From positions 62,001 to 126,000 of the forward strand of contig DATGLD010000025.1 in the NCBI GenBank assembly GCA_035294305.1: a stretch of 64,000 nucleotides of DNA. The letters are read 5' to 3'. Both the position numbers and the translations under genes were made by a program. Source of the DNA: DASRBN01 sp035294305. GTDB lineage: Bacteria > Chloroflexota > Ktedonobacteria > Ktedonobacterales > Ktedonobacteraceae. Below are positions 35,408 to 44,749 of this stretch, one piece after another; positions within the stretch are counted from its first letter, which is position 1; every line of letters starts with the position of its first letter. The notes below the pieces were generated by a model that was not told where the DNA came from, did no database searches, and saw only the letters and a program-made list of their open reading frames with translations.

Positions 35408-35822
35408 CTTGCTTGTCCATCCTTACGAAAAAAATTTGTTCAAAGTTGCCCCCAGATATAGGAGCCCGGTTGCTGTGAGTCGCGTCCTATTCTACAAGAT
35501 TCCCGGTTTGCTGTATAGCTGTTCCCATACTGAACCAGGTCCAGAGACGCGATAAAGGTGGTCCCTACCTGATGCTATAGCCAAAATAGGTGGTTTTGTT
35601 AACCTGCTTATGTTCTAGCGTTGAGATAATCAAGTCGAAGCTTCTATCAAGCTTCTGGAGAGGGATGGCGAGGGGAGGATAAAAGTTTGTTTTTCCCGGA
35701 AACTACGCAAGCGCTTCGTTCTTTCTAAGAAAGATAAAGGACGATGGGGCGTAGAGATGCTACTGACAGGGGGCAGTGGCATTCACTACTAGAAGATATT
35801 GAGGATATCAAGGAAATCTATT
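35408..35822. other. Intergenic stretch between divergent dprA and PBP genes
   Basis: 415 nt with no recognised RNA gene, hairpin or repeat. An AAGGAAA site at its right end selects the ATG at 35823. Confidence 0.4.
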
Positions 35823-38606
35823 ATGAGCAATAACTTCGACAATCAGCAATATTCGAACGGATATCAACCCGAAGCCAGCAATGGATACCAGCAAAATCGC
35901 CCGGCGGGAAGTCTGTTACGCGATTACGCCAGGCAGCAACCACAGATACCTCAACAATATTCTCCTCCTGCTAGTCTCCAGACGCAAGGGCCACCGTCCT
36001 ATTCACCTATGCCTGTGCCATCTGCGCCACCAGCGCCACCAGCGCCACCACAGCAACAAGGATGGCCCTCACCACAGGGATGGCCTTCGCCCTCGTTGCT
36101 ATCAAACGCGGTACAGATGGTGCGCAGCTGGTCAGGTAAAATAGTAGCAGCGCGCAATGTCAATGTTCCCCAGGAGCCGCTTGTCCTGTATCATCCACCT
36201 ACGCCGCCGGAGTTACATAGGCGTTCGGAGCGCTGGCAACGTTCGCGGGCGGTACGCATCTCGATGCGCATGCGCCACCGCAGAGCACGCTGGAAACGCG
36301 CCCGGCCCAATAGTAAAAAAATCTGGGCTATCGTAGCTACTGTTTTCGCGCTGCTGCTGGTCATCGCCTCATCGGGGGCAACTGCCGCAGCTTACGCTTA
36401 CTATCAGAGCCAGTTGCCACAAGTTCAGGGACTGGCGTCACGGGTGGGACTTGACCAGACTACGCATATCTATGATCGCAATGGCGTACTCCTATTTAAT
36501 GCCTATGATAGTGCGGGACGCAGCACTCCTGTCGCTTATAATCAAATTCCAGGGGTCATGCAGGACGCCATGATCGCGGCAGAAGATAATACCTTCTGGG
36601 ATAACGCGGGCGTCAATCCGCTGGCGATTATTCGGGCCGCCACTCAGAATGTCACTTCCGGCCAGATTCAGAGTGGCGCCAGCACGATTACACAACAATT
36701 GGTGAAAAACTTGACCGGTAATACCCAGGACACCCTACAACGCAAAATTCCTGAAGCCGCGCTGGCAATCGGCCTGACGCAGCAGTATCCCAAATGGAAA
36801 ATCCTGGAGATGTACTTCAATGTCGCTCCTTTCGGCGCGCAGGATATCGGCGTCGAGGCGGCAGTCGAGGACTTCTTTGGCCTGAAACCGCTTTGCGATA
36901 AGAATTTCAAATGCACCCCGGCTATCGTCAATCTGGCCCTTAATAGTAAGGGTCAACCCGATCCTGTCCTGGCGCTGGCACGCGCCTCATTGCTGGCCGG
37001 TATGCCGCAGGATCCGCCTGCTTACGATCCGACCATAAGTTCCAGCAATCTACAGCAGGCGCTCTTACGCCAGCAATATGTATTGAGTCAGATGCTCGCG
37101 CTGAATATGCATATCAACCTCGGGCTAGGAGACCAGGTCGAGGACTATGGCCCAATCACACAGGATATGGTGAATCAGGCAGAAGCATTGACGGCAAAAA
37201 TGACGTTCCCCGGCTATCACTACTTCAAAAAGGATCCACATTTTGTGGATTGGGTCATTTCGCAGCTCGAGACGGCCCTGGGAAACGGTGATCCCCAGGT
37301 GGGAGTACACCTGTTTCTGTCAGGTGGCTTCAATATTCGTACCACTATCGACTCTAACCTGGAAGCTTTCGTGGAGAACGCCGTCCATCGTCATCTGGAC
37401 GAACCGGAATACCAGCCTCTTGTAGGAGGCGATGGGCCGCTCAATACGGTTGAGAATGTCAACGACTCCGCGGTAGTGGTGATGAACGCGAAGGACGGTG
37501 AAATTCTGGCCATGGACGGCAGCGCAAACTTCAATTCTAAAGATCCGCGAATTGATGGGCAATACAACGCGGCCCTTTCGCCTCGCCAGCCCGGTTCATC
37601 CTTCAAACCCATCGTCTATGCCACGGCATTCGAGATGGGATGGTATCCCGGAATCGTGCTGCCGGATGTGAAGACTTATTTCCCCAAGTATTATGGACCG
37701 CAGTCCGGTGATCCACAATCAATCGCTTACGTCCCTAGCGATTACGGTGGCTCCTATAACAATACAAAATGGCCCATTCATATGGACCTGCAGAACTCGT
37801 TCAACATTCCTGCAATCAAGGCCCTCATGTATGCAGGTACAAACAATGTGCTGACGATGGCGGAGCGTATGGGTATAACAGGCATAGATCCGAAGACTTT
37901 GGGCCCTGCCTTTGCCCTTGGAACGGCAGGCGTTTCCCTATTCCAGATGGTAGGCGCTTACCAGGTCTTTGCCGATCAGGGTGTGCGCGTTCCCCCGCAG
38001 GGCGTCCTGGATATCTGGGACAACTATGGAGATCATATTTATCATTTTGATCCCAACCATCCGCAAGGTGTGCAGGTACTCAGCCCACAGATCTCTTTTC
38101 TGATCACCTCAATGCTGACCGACGAAAATGCTCGCAGCTACGAGTTTGAAGGCGATCACGTACTTTCTATGTGGGACTGGACACTGCCTAACGGTACTCA
38201 CCCGCAAGTGGCAGCTAAAACAGGTACGACTGATAGCTTCAGGGATAACTGGGCGATTGGCTACACGACCAATGTAGTAGTAGGAGTCTGGTCCGGTAAT
38301 GCTGATAATAGCATTATGTACAATCACCCCATTGGTATCACAGGCGCCGCACCTATCTGGCACAGCGTGATAGAACGTGTGAGTGGGCATTGCGAGGGCG
38401 ACCCACTGCTGCCGTGTGGCAACATTTCAACCATTTTACCTCCCGGACAGTTCCAGGTGCCTCCCGGGGTAGTCCAGCAAACCGTCTCAGCACAGACCGG
38501 CTTGTATGGCACAGGCTATACTGATTGGATGCTGACCAGCGATATTCCACAGCCGATGAGCGGTAACAATGGGAATGGGAATATTACACCCACGCCAACA
38601 CCATAG
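35823..38606 (+). CDS. Class A penicillin-binding protein (PBP1A-like)
   Basis: 927 residues. A Pro/Gln-rich cytoplasmic tail (~1-95) and a strongly basic stretch precede a transmembrane helix (~168-190). The GT51 transglycosylase follows (~225-400: A-A-E-D-N-T-F-W, Q-S-G-A-S-T-I-T-Q-Q-L-V-K-N), then the transpeptidase domain: S-S-F-K (catalytic Ser), S-F-N (S-x-N), and A-K-T-G-T-T. The C-terminus is Pro/Asn/Gly-rich and low-complexity. It polymerises and cross-links peptidoglycan outside the membrane. The basic, Pro-rich tail before the helix is longer than in model PBPs and may contact division or elongation partners. Confidence 0.93.
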   Translation: MSNNFDNQQYSNGYQPEASNGYQQNRPAGSLLRDYARQQPQIPQQYSPPASLQTQGPPSYSPMPVPSAPPAPPAPPQQQGWPSPQGWPSPSLLSNAVQMVRSWSGKIVAARNVNVPQEPLVLYHPPTPPELHRRSERWQRSRAVRISMRMRHRRARWKRARPNSKKIWAIVATVFALLLVIASSGATAAAYAYYQSQLPQVQGLASRVGLDQTTHIYDRNGVLLFNAYDSAGRSTPVAYNQIPGVMQDAMIAAEDNTFWDNAGVNPLAIIRAATQNVTSGQIQSGASTITQQLVKNLTGNTQDTLQRKIPEAALAIGLTQQYPKWKILEMYFNVAPFGAQDIGVEAAVEDFFGLKPLCDKNFKCTPAIVNLALNSKGQPDPVLALARASLLAGMPQDPPAYDPTISSSNLQQALLRQQYVLSQMLALNMHINLGLGDQVEDYGPITQDMVNQAEALTAKMTFPGYHYFKKDPHFVDWVISQLETALGNGDPQVGVHLFLSGGFNIRTTIDSNLEAFVENAVHRHLDEPEYQPLVGGDGPLNTVENVNDSAVVVMNAKDGEILAMDGSANFNSKDPRIDGQYNAALSPRQPGSSFKPIVYATAFEMGWYPGIVLPDVKTYFPKYYGPQSGDPQSIAYVPSDYGGSYNNTKWPIHMDLQNSFNIPAIKALMYAGTNNVLTMAERMGITGIDPKTLGPAFALGTAGVSLFQMVGAYQVFADQGVRVPPQGVLDIWDNYGDHIYHFDPNHPQGVQVLSPQISFLITSMLTDENARSYEFEGDHVLSMWDWTLPNGTHPQVAAKTGTTDSFRDNWAIGYTTNVVVGVWSGNADNSIMYNHPIGITGAAPIWHSVIERVSGHCEGDPLLPCGNISTILPPGQFQVPPGVVQQTVSAQTGLYGTGYTDWMLTSDIPQPMSGNNGNGNITPTPTP

Positions 38607-38712
38607 TCATCTCTCCTATAAGAAGCAGCGGGCAAGAAGAAGATGGCCGGCTCCTATTTGAGGCCACCCGTCTTCTTCTTGCTCCACTCCATAGTACCTC
38701 TGCTTTGAACCC

Positions 38713-38742
38713 TTGACAAACACGCCTGCCGAGTGCTATTCT
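38713..38742 (+). promoter_or_regulatory. Sigma-70 promoter of hrcA
   Basis: TTGACA at 38713-38718 and TATTCT at 38737-38742 are 18 nt apart. The CIRCE element starts four nt downstream, over the expected start site. Confidence 0.8.
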
Positions 38743-38745
38743 GTA

Positions 38746-38772
38746 TTTGCACTCTCGCGGTGAGAGTGCTAG
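38746..38772. promoter_or_regulatory. CIRCE element (HrcA operator)
   Basis: TTTGCACTC - 9 nt - GAGTGCTAG matches the CIRCE consensus TTAGCACTC-N9-GAGTGCTAA at 16 of 18 arm positions. It indicates HrcA autorepression of hrcA and probably of the following dnaK. Confidence 0.92.
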
Positions 38773-38837
38773 CAATCATTCTTGACAAACGAAGTATCAT
38801 ACCTTTATCAAGATATGCCGTGAGGGTATATGAGCAT

Positions 38838-39896
38838 ATGATACCAATGAGCCCGCGCAAGCAGCAAATCCTGCGCGCACTTGTCGAAGAGTACATTCAC
38901 ACCGCTACACCAGTTGCATCTGAAACCCTGGTGCGTAAATATGGTCTGAGTTTCAGTTCCGCTACTGTTCGTCATGAACTGGCCGGGCTGGAGGAGGGGC
39001 ACCTCATCTACCAGCCACATACGTCCGCCGGGCGCGTTCCTACTGACCTGGGATATCGCTATTTTGTAGAGCATCTCATGCAGGAATCGGCGCTCTCGTT
39101 GGATGAGCAGCGCCTCATTCGCCACCAGTTCTACCAGGTACAGGACCAACTGGACCAGTGGGTGCGTTTGACGGCTTCGGTCATGGCACGTTTGTTGCAC
39201 AGCGCGGCGGTCATGACACCCCCACGGGCTGATGAGGGCCGGCTGAAGCACTTCGAAGTGCTATCTGTTACAGAGCTTTCCGCCCACCTGGTACTTGTAC
39301 TGATGGATGGAACGGTAAAGCAGCAGCGTTTGCTTCTGGAAGACCCGATTGAGCAAGAAGAATTAAGCTCAGCAGCGGACCGTTTGAATAAGCTCCTCCA
39401 GCAAAAAAGTGCCGGCGAGGTGAAAAAGATCCTGGAACAAAATGATCTTTCGCCAGTAGAGCATCTAATCGGCACCACTATCGCACGCATTCTAGAGCAG
39501 CATGGCGACCCGCTGGGTGATGTGTTCTACCGCGAAGGGGTGGTCAATATCCTGGAGCAGCCGGAGTACAGCCGCATGGGCCCGGAAGAAGAGCGCAGCG
39601 AGCGTGTGCGTAAAGTAATGGAAGTGTTGGAGCAAAATCGTTTTCTTCCAGCCCTTGCCTCCCACTTGCGCGAATCCGACGGCGTGCAGGTGATCATCGG
39701 CGGAGAGAACGAGTGGGATGACATGAAGGATGTCAGCCTGGTCGTAGCCCGCTATGGACATGAAGGCAAGATCGGCGGTTTATTGGGCGTCATCGGCCCT
39801 ACACGTATGCAATATGGACGTGCCATCGCCGTAGTGCGCTACATGACTCAGGTGATGAATGAGCTACTGGCTGAAGTCTATGGATTTGACGAGTGA
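38838..39896 (+). CDS. hrcA: Heat-inducible transcription repressor HrcA
   Basis: 352 residues from the ATG at 38838. Winged-helix DNA-binding domain at the N-terminus (~5-75: S-P-R-K-Q-Q-I-L-R-A-L-V-E-E-Y, L-S-F-S-S-A-T-V-R-H-E-L), followed by the family motif Y-Q-P-H-T-S-A-G-R-V-P-T-D-L-G-Y and the GAF-like dimer domain. It represses chaperone genes by binding CIRCE and is kept active by GroEL. An upstream extension of the frame to 38733 would run through the CIRCE and is not real. dnaK follows after a 100-nt gap, without the grpE that normally lies here. Confidence 0.95.
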   Translation: MIPMSPRKQQILRALVEEYIHTATPVASETLVRKYGLSFSSATVRHELAGLEEGHLIYQPHTSAGRVPTDLGYRYFVEHLMQESALSLDEQRLIRHQFYQVQDQLDQWVRLTASVMARLLHSAAVMTPPRADEGRLKHFEVLSVTELSAHLVLVLMDGTVKQQRLLLEDPIEQEELSSAADRLNKLLQQKSAGEVKKILEQNDLSPVEHLIGTTIARILEQHGDPLGDVFYREGVVNILEQPEYSRMGPEEERSERVRKVMEVLEQNRFLPALASHLRESDGVQVIIGGENEWDDMKDVSLVVARYGHEGKIGGLLGVIGPTRMQYGRAIAVVRYMTQVMNELLAEVYGFDE

Positions 39897-39996
39897 GTAG
39901 GGGTCACGCCCGATCCAGGTTGGGCGGCCCATTCAGGGTCGCTCCTACGCATTTATCATAAACAATTGATACACTATACATTTTTAGGAGGCAACT

Positions 39997-41916
39997 GTGC
40001 CAAAGGTTATTGGAATCGATCTGGGAACAACCAACTCGTGCGTCGCTGTCATGGAAGGCGGTGAGCCTGTCGTTATTCCAAACGCGGAAGGGTCGCGCAC
40101 CACCCCCTCCATCGTGGCAATGAACAAGAGTGGCGAGCGTCTCGTCGGTGAGGTGGCAAAGCGCCAGGCAGTCACCAACCCTGAGAACACCATCTACTCC
40201 ATCAAGCGCTTCATGGGTCGCAAGTACGACGATCCTGAAGTGGATCGCGACCGGCGCTTGGTGCCATATAAAGTGGTGCGGGCCAGCAACGGTGATGCCT
40301 GGGTAGAGGTGCAGGGCAAGCAGTATAGCCCGCCGGAAATTTCAGCCATGATCTTACAGAAACTCAAGACAGATGCTGAAGCCTATCTCGGTGAGCGTGT
40401 GACGCAGGCGGTGATTACCGTTCCGGCCTACTTCAATGACGCGCAGCGCCAGGCGACCAAGGATGCCGGTAAGATCGCCGGGTTGGAAGTCTTGCGCATC
40501 ATTAACGAGCCGACAGCCGCGTCGCTGGCATACGGCCTGGATAAGAAAAAGGACGAGCGTATCGGCGTCTATGATCTCGGTGGTGGCACGTTCGATATCT
40601 CGATCCTGGAACTTGGGGATGGCGTCTTTGAGGTCAAGAGCACCAATGGCGACACCCACCTGGGGGGCGACGACTTCGACCAGCGCATTATTAACTGGAT
40701 GGCCGATGAGTTCCGCAAGGAGCAGGGTATCGATCTGCGACAGGATCGCATGGCCTTGCAGCGTTTGAAAGAGGCGGCGGAGAAGGCTAAGAAAGAACTC
40801 TCCAGTTCGATGCAGACGGAGATCAACCTGCCGTTCATCACGGCAGACGCCAGCGGTCCCAAGCATCTGAACATGACGCTGACCCGCTCGAAGCTGGAGC
40901 AGCTGGTAGAGGACCTGATCGAGAAATCGCGCGGCCCCGTCATGAAGGCCCTCGCTGACGCAGGCATTCGCCCCGGCGATATCAACGAGGTCGTGCTGGT
41001 TGGTGGCCAGACACGTATGCCGGCGGTGCAGACGCTCGTGCGCCGCATCTTTGATCGCGATCCACATCGCGGCGTGAACCCTGACGAAGTGGTCGCCGTT
41101 GGAGCTGCTATCCAGGCAGGCGTGCTGACAGGAGACGTTAAAGATGTCCTGCTGCTCGATGTCACCCCGCTCTCCCTCGGCATCGAGACGCTGGGCGGCG
41201 TCTTTACGCGCCTGATCGAGCGCAACACAACCATTCCAACGCAAAAGAGCCAGGTCTTCTCGACGGCCAGCGACAACCAGCCAAGTGTAGAGATCAATGT
41301 CCTGCAAGGTGAGCGCGAGTTCGCCAAGGATAATCGCTCGCTGGGCAGCTTTATCCTGGATGGTATTCCGCCTGCTCCTCGCGGCATCCCACAGATCGAG
41401 GTAACATTCGATATCGACGCCAACGGCATCGTGAACGTTTCGGCACGCGACAAGGGCACCGGGCGCGAGCAAAAGATTACCATCGTAGCATCCAGCGGTC
41501 TCTCTAAAGACCAGATCGATCGTATGGTACGCGACGCCGAATCCCACGCCGCCGAAGACAAGCGGCGCAAGGAAGAGGTAGAGGAGCGCAACCTGGCAGA
41601 TAGCGCTGCCTACCGTGCGGAAAAGAGCATCTCGGACCTGGGTGACAAGATCACGACAGAACAAAAGAGCGAACTGGAGTCCAAAATTGCCGACATCCGG
41701 GCCGCGCTCTCGACCGATGACGTGGCTCGCATCAAAGCTTCGCGTGAGGCGCTGGAGCAATCCTTCCATCGCATCAGTGAGTCCATCTACAGGCAGTCCG
41801 GCGCTGGAGCCGGTGGCCCGGGAGCCGACTTCGGCGGCAGTGCGGATCAGGGTAACCCCTCAGACCAGGGCGGCTCTCACGATGATACCATCGAGGGCGA
41901 ATATAAAGAGATGTAG
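39997..41916 (+). CDS. dnaK: Chaperone DnaK (Hsp70)
   Basis: 639 residues. The start is GTG with AGGAGG 6 nt upstream. Nucleotide-binding domain: G-I-D-L-G-T-T-N-S-C at the N-terminus, D-L-G-G-G-T-F-D near residue 190, and the G-G-Q-T-R-M-P signature near 335. Then the substrate-binding domain (~390-500) and helical lid, ending in a Gly-rich tail with the E-G-E-Y-K-E-M end typical of bacterial DnaK. ATP-driven folding chaperone working with DnaJ and GrpE. grpE is not in this locus. Confidence 0.97.
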   Translation: MPKVIGIDLGTTNSCVAVMEGGEPVVIPNAEGSRTTPSIVAMNKSGERLVGEVAKRQAVTNPENTIYSIKRFMGRKYDDPEVDRDRRLVPYKVVRASNGDAWVEVQGKQYSPPEISAMILQKLKTDAEAYLGERVTQAVITVPAYFNDAQRQATKDAGKIAGLEVLRIINEPTAASLAYGLDKKKDERIGVYDLGGGTFDISILELGDGVFEVKSTNGDTHLGGDDFDQRIINWMADEFRKEQGIDLRQDRMALQRLKEAAEKAKKELSSSMQTEINLPFITADASGPKHLNMTLTRSKLEQLVEDLIEKSRGPVMKALADAGIRPGDINEVVLVGGQTRMPAVQTLVRRIFDRDPHRGVNPDEVVAVGAAIQAGVLTGDVKDVLLLDVTPLSLGIETLGGVFTRLIERNTTIPTQKSQVFSTASDNQPSVEINVLQGEREFAKDNRSLGSFILDGIPPAPRGIPQIEVTFDIDANGIVNVSARDKGTGREQKITIVASSGLSKDQIDRMVRDAESHAAEDKRRKEEVEERNLADSAAYRAEKSISDLGDKITTEQKSELESKIADIRAALSTDDVARIKASREALEQSFHRISESIYRQSGAGAGGPGADFGGSADQGNPSDQGGSHDDTIEGEYKEM

Positions 41917-42154
41917 GGGCCAGATTGATCGCCCCAGGTGACTGTCTGGGGAATAATGGGAGAAATGCTCTTGTTTAGGAGTGTATCTCCTGCCCTGTTG
42001 GGCGACCAGTAAGGGCTCTCTCGGGTATAGCAAGGTGCATGGCTTGCTATACCTGAAAAAACAATGTAGTATGGAATGAAGTACGGAAAATCAGTTTTAA
42101 ACCTGGTAGCGCGGAAAGAGCCGCGCCCTGTTGCTCACTTTAAAGGACCGGTCG

Positions 42155-43288
42155 ATGGCCACGAATAAACGAGACTATTATGAGGTACTGGGTGTATCAC
42201 GCAGTGCAAGCGAAGAGGAACTGAAGAAGGCCTTTCGCCGTCTTGCCAAGCAGTACCACCCAGATGCCAATAAAGAGCAGGGAGCGGAAGCCCGCTTTAT
42301 TGAAATCAATGAAGCCTATGAAGTATTGAGCGATCCGCAGAAGCGTGCTGCCTATGACCGCTATGGACATGCGGGCGTGAATGGTTCGGGGGCGGCGGGC
42401 TTTGATTTTGCTGGATTCAGTTCAATCAATGATCTTTTTGAAACATTTTTCGCGGGGACTACGACTTCGCAGCGCCGTTCAGGCATGCAGCGCGGCGCAG
42501 ACCTGAAATATGAACTGACGATTACCTTTGAAGAGGCGGTGTTTGGCTGCCAGAAAGAGATTGAACTGCCGCGTTGGGAGACCTGTTCGGCTTGTCGTGG
42601 CAGTGGCGCCCAGCCTGGCACTTCGACGGCTCGCTGCTCCTCCTGTCAGGGCACGGGCGAGATTCGCCGGGTGCAGCAGTCCATCTTTGGGCAGTTTGTC
42701 AATGTGACGATGTGTGAGCGTTGTCACGGAGAGGGGCGCGTCATTACAACACCCTGTGAGAAGTGCCGCGGGCAGGGACGCGTGCGCAACAACCGCCGCG
42801 TGGTGGTCAATATTCCTGCCGGCGTGGATGATGGTATCAATGTGCGCGTGACGGGCGAGGGCGAGGTAAGCGCCCGCGGTGGAACGCCGGGAAACCTGTA
42901 CGTGATTCTCACAGTGAAGCCGCATCCATTCTTCAAACGCCAGGGCAACGATATCCTCTACGAGCTGCCGATCAGCTTTACACAGGCTGCGCTGGGCGAC
43001 GAAGTCGAGGTGCCTACAGTCGATGGCAAGACGACGATGCTCAAGATTCCGGCAGGCACGCAGAGCAATCGCTCGTTCCGCCTGAAAGGTATGGGGGTGC
43101 CGGTCGTGCATAGCAATGCTCGCGGTGATCAGCACGTAATCGTGAAAGTGGTTACGCCCACCAACCTGACCGCCGAGCAGAAGCGCCTACTTGAGGAGTT
43201 TGCTCGCCTGGAACGCGAGCAGGCCGAACAAAACGATAAAAACATCTTCCGCAACCTGTTTGAAAAGACAAAAGATGTGTTCCAATAA
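42155..43288 (+). CDS. dnaJ: Co-chaperone DnaJ (Hsp40)
   Basis: 377 residues from the ATG at 42155 (the frame opens earlier, but the J-domain begins here). J-domain (~6-70) with the H-P-D motif in Q-Y-H-P-D-A, a Gly/Phe region, four zinc-binding repeats (C-S-A-C-R-G-S-G, C-S-S-C-Q-G-T-G, C-E-R-C-H-G-E-G, C-E-K-C-R-G-Q-G) and a C-terminal substrate domain. It stimulates DnaK ATPase and delivers substrates. The last residues D-V-F-Q and the stop lie in the arm of a terminator hairpin shared with the convergent nuclease gene. Confidence 0.96.
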   Translation: MATNKRDYYEVLGVSRSASEEELKKAFRRLAKQYHPDANKEQGAEARFIEINEAYEVLSDPQKRAAYDRYGHAGVNGSGAAGFDFAGFSSINDLFETFFAGTTTSQRRSGMQRGADLKYELTITFEEAVFGCQKEIELPRWETCSACRGSGAQPGTSTARCSSCQGTGEIRRVQQSIFGQFVNVTMCERCHGEGRVITTPCEKCRGQGRVRNNRRVVVNIPAGVDDGINVRVTGEGEVSARGGTPGNLYVILTVKPHPFFKRQGNDILYELPISFTQAALGDEVEVPTVDGKTTMLKIPAGTQSNRSFRLKGMGVPVVHSNARGDQHVIVKVVTPTNLTAEQKRLLEEFARLEREQAEQNDKNIFRNLFEKTKDVFQ

Positions 43289-43314
43289 AACGCCTGTTTT
43301 ATTGGAACACATCT
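43273..43314. terminator. Bidirectional terminator encoding both neighbours' C-termini
   Basis: The arms 43273-43290 (AGATGTGTTCCAATAAAA) and 43297-43314 are perfect 18-bp complements with a 6-nt loop. Each arm contains the last codons and the stop of one of the convergent genes. T-runs lie next to the loop on both strands. Confidence 0.85.
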
Positions 43315-44279
43315 AATTCCTCGACATCTTTCCGACCCCTGTCATGCAGCGTATGCTGCACGCTCTCTCCAAACTCAGCGAGCACGGGATAGTGATCGCT
43401 GGCCTGCTCACCCTGAACGCCATTTCCCTCCGTGATTATTTTGCAACCGCTAAGACGCCGGGCCATTTCAGGGCTGGCAAAGATATAGTCGATACGGCCG
43501 GCAGGCGCGCCCGCCGGGCAGGTGAAGCCCGAGGCACGCGGGTTCGCATAGCGAAAACTGTCCGTATAGCCCGCTTTCAGTAACAGGTCAATGCTGCCGC
43601 GCGGCGCATAAAGCGTGACCAGCTCGTCAAAAATCGGCGCTAATATCCTGCTGCGTGGAACAGCGCGCAGGATGGGGTTGAAGATATGGAAAGCGGGGGG
43701 TACCACAAAATTCAGGTAGGGATGCCCACTGTTGACCAGCGCATCTTGCTTGTAGCGCTGATCCAACATCGCGAGATAGCCCAGCAGCGCGCTACCTTTC
43801 AAGCGATCTCCTGGCGCGAGCGCATTGAAATCGCCCATTAAAAGATGAGGCATTCCTTGTAAGGGGGCCATAATGCGCAAAATTTCCCGCACTTCAGTGC
43901 GCCGGATGCTGTCGCCGGCTCGTCCATGACTAAAAGATGCTGTCAGGTGCGTGACAAAGACCGTAAGCTGATTGCCATCCGTTTCCTCAACACACACCTC
44001 TAAGAGGGGCTTCGTCAGGAGAGCAGGGCGTATATGTACCTGCATTCGAACTATGGGAAGACGGCTGAGCACAGCGACCTGCCAATCCGTGCTATGCCGG
44101 CCACTGGCACTCATCCGGTATTCCATGCCGAGCCGTTTTGCCAGTGTCTCAACTACCCGGGGATTAGTAGCCTCGACGAGTCCAACGACATCAGGATCAG
44201 CAGATTGAATCATAGCAGTTATCTGATCAATGCGAGGTCGGCCACCGACGAGGATATTATATGAGAGTACGCGCGTCAT
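43299..44279 (-). CDS. Endonuclease/exonuclease/phosphatase (EEP) family protein
   Basis: 326 residues with no signal peptide or membrane helix. EEP signatures: L-S-Y-N-I-L-V-G at the start, G-L-V-E-A-T-N (metal Glu), L-M-G-D-F-N-A-L (active-site Asp/Asn), G-R-I-D-Y-I-F-A-S, and S-D-H-Y-P-V (catalytic His). It should cleave a phosphodiester or phosphomonoester with Mg2+; the fold covers exonuclease III, inositol phosphatases and sphingomyelinases, and the substrate cannot be told from sequence. It is convergent with dnaJ, and its last four residues D-V-F-Q are the same as DnaJ's. Confidence 0.88.
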   Translation of the reverse strand: MTRVLSYNILVGGRPRIDQITAMIQSADPDVVGLVEATNPRVVETLAKRLGMEYRMSASGRHSTDWQVAVLSRLPIVRMQVHIRPALLTKPLLEVCVEETDGNQLTVFVTHLTASFSHGRAGDSIRRTEVREILRIMAPLQGMPHLLMGDFNALAPGDRLKGSALLGYLAMLDQRYKQDALVNSGHPYLNFVVPPAFHIFNPILRAVPRSRILAPIFDELVTLYAPRGSIDLLLKAGYTDSFRYANPRASGFTCPAGAPAGRIDYIFASPEMARRLSGCKIITEGNGVQGEQASDHYPVLAEFGESVQHTLHDRGRKDVEELDVFQ

Positions 44280-44399
44280 TCGTTATATCTTCCTTACCTG
44301 ATGAGATAGTATCTGGTCTCAGTATATCAGACGGAGAGAGGCCGCTGAAAGCTACATGCTACATGGCGTGACTTGACAAACTGCCCCGCCTAGTATACC

Positions 44400-44720
44400 T
44401 TCATTCTTAACAATATCATACGTAGCATTGATCGAGGGAAGTAGGTTTGCGCTCCGGCTTCAGAGAGCTGGTGGGTGATGCGAGCCAGCGCCGGGAACGG
44501 ACTGAAACTGCCTCGTGAGCCGCGACTGTGAAACGCCACTCCAGCATTGGAGGGTGTAAGTAGCAATCGCCGGGAACTCCCGTTACAGAGCGCGGGTGTA
44601 TTCGCACCCAGAAAGGCTGCTATCGCGAGATAGCGGCGAAGCAAGGTGGTACCGCGAAAGTGAGTCTTATGCGCACTGTTCGCCCTTGTCGGGCGGAGGG
44701 CGCATTCTTTTTGCCCTCCG
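44400..44720 (+). ncRNA. T-box riboswitch leader of leuS
   Basis: The T-box sequence AAGGTGGTACCGCG is at 44643-44656. A long structured stretch upstream (Stem I and following stems) starts near 44400. A terminator hairpin (ATGCGC...GCGCAT, 44669-44705, with T-run to 44712) follows. Uncharged tRNA-Leu should pair with the specifier and the T-box bulge, letting transcription enter leuS. The specifier codon could not be fixed by eye. The leader includes an internal CGCCC/GGGCG hairpin within the terminator arm. Confidence 0.93.
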
Positions 44721-44749
44721 CGCTGTCCAAAAGCAACAAGGAGGAGCGA

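Noticed and set aside
40354..41769. 471-residue open frame antisense to dnaK (and a 340-residue one in another frame)
   Set aside because: Arises from the high GC and codon bias of dnaK; no ribosome binding site or family features.
44400..44640. Assignment of the leuS T-box specifier codon
   Set aside because: Several CTC/CTG triplets occur in the Stem I region and the loop could not be placed by eye.
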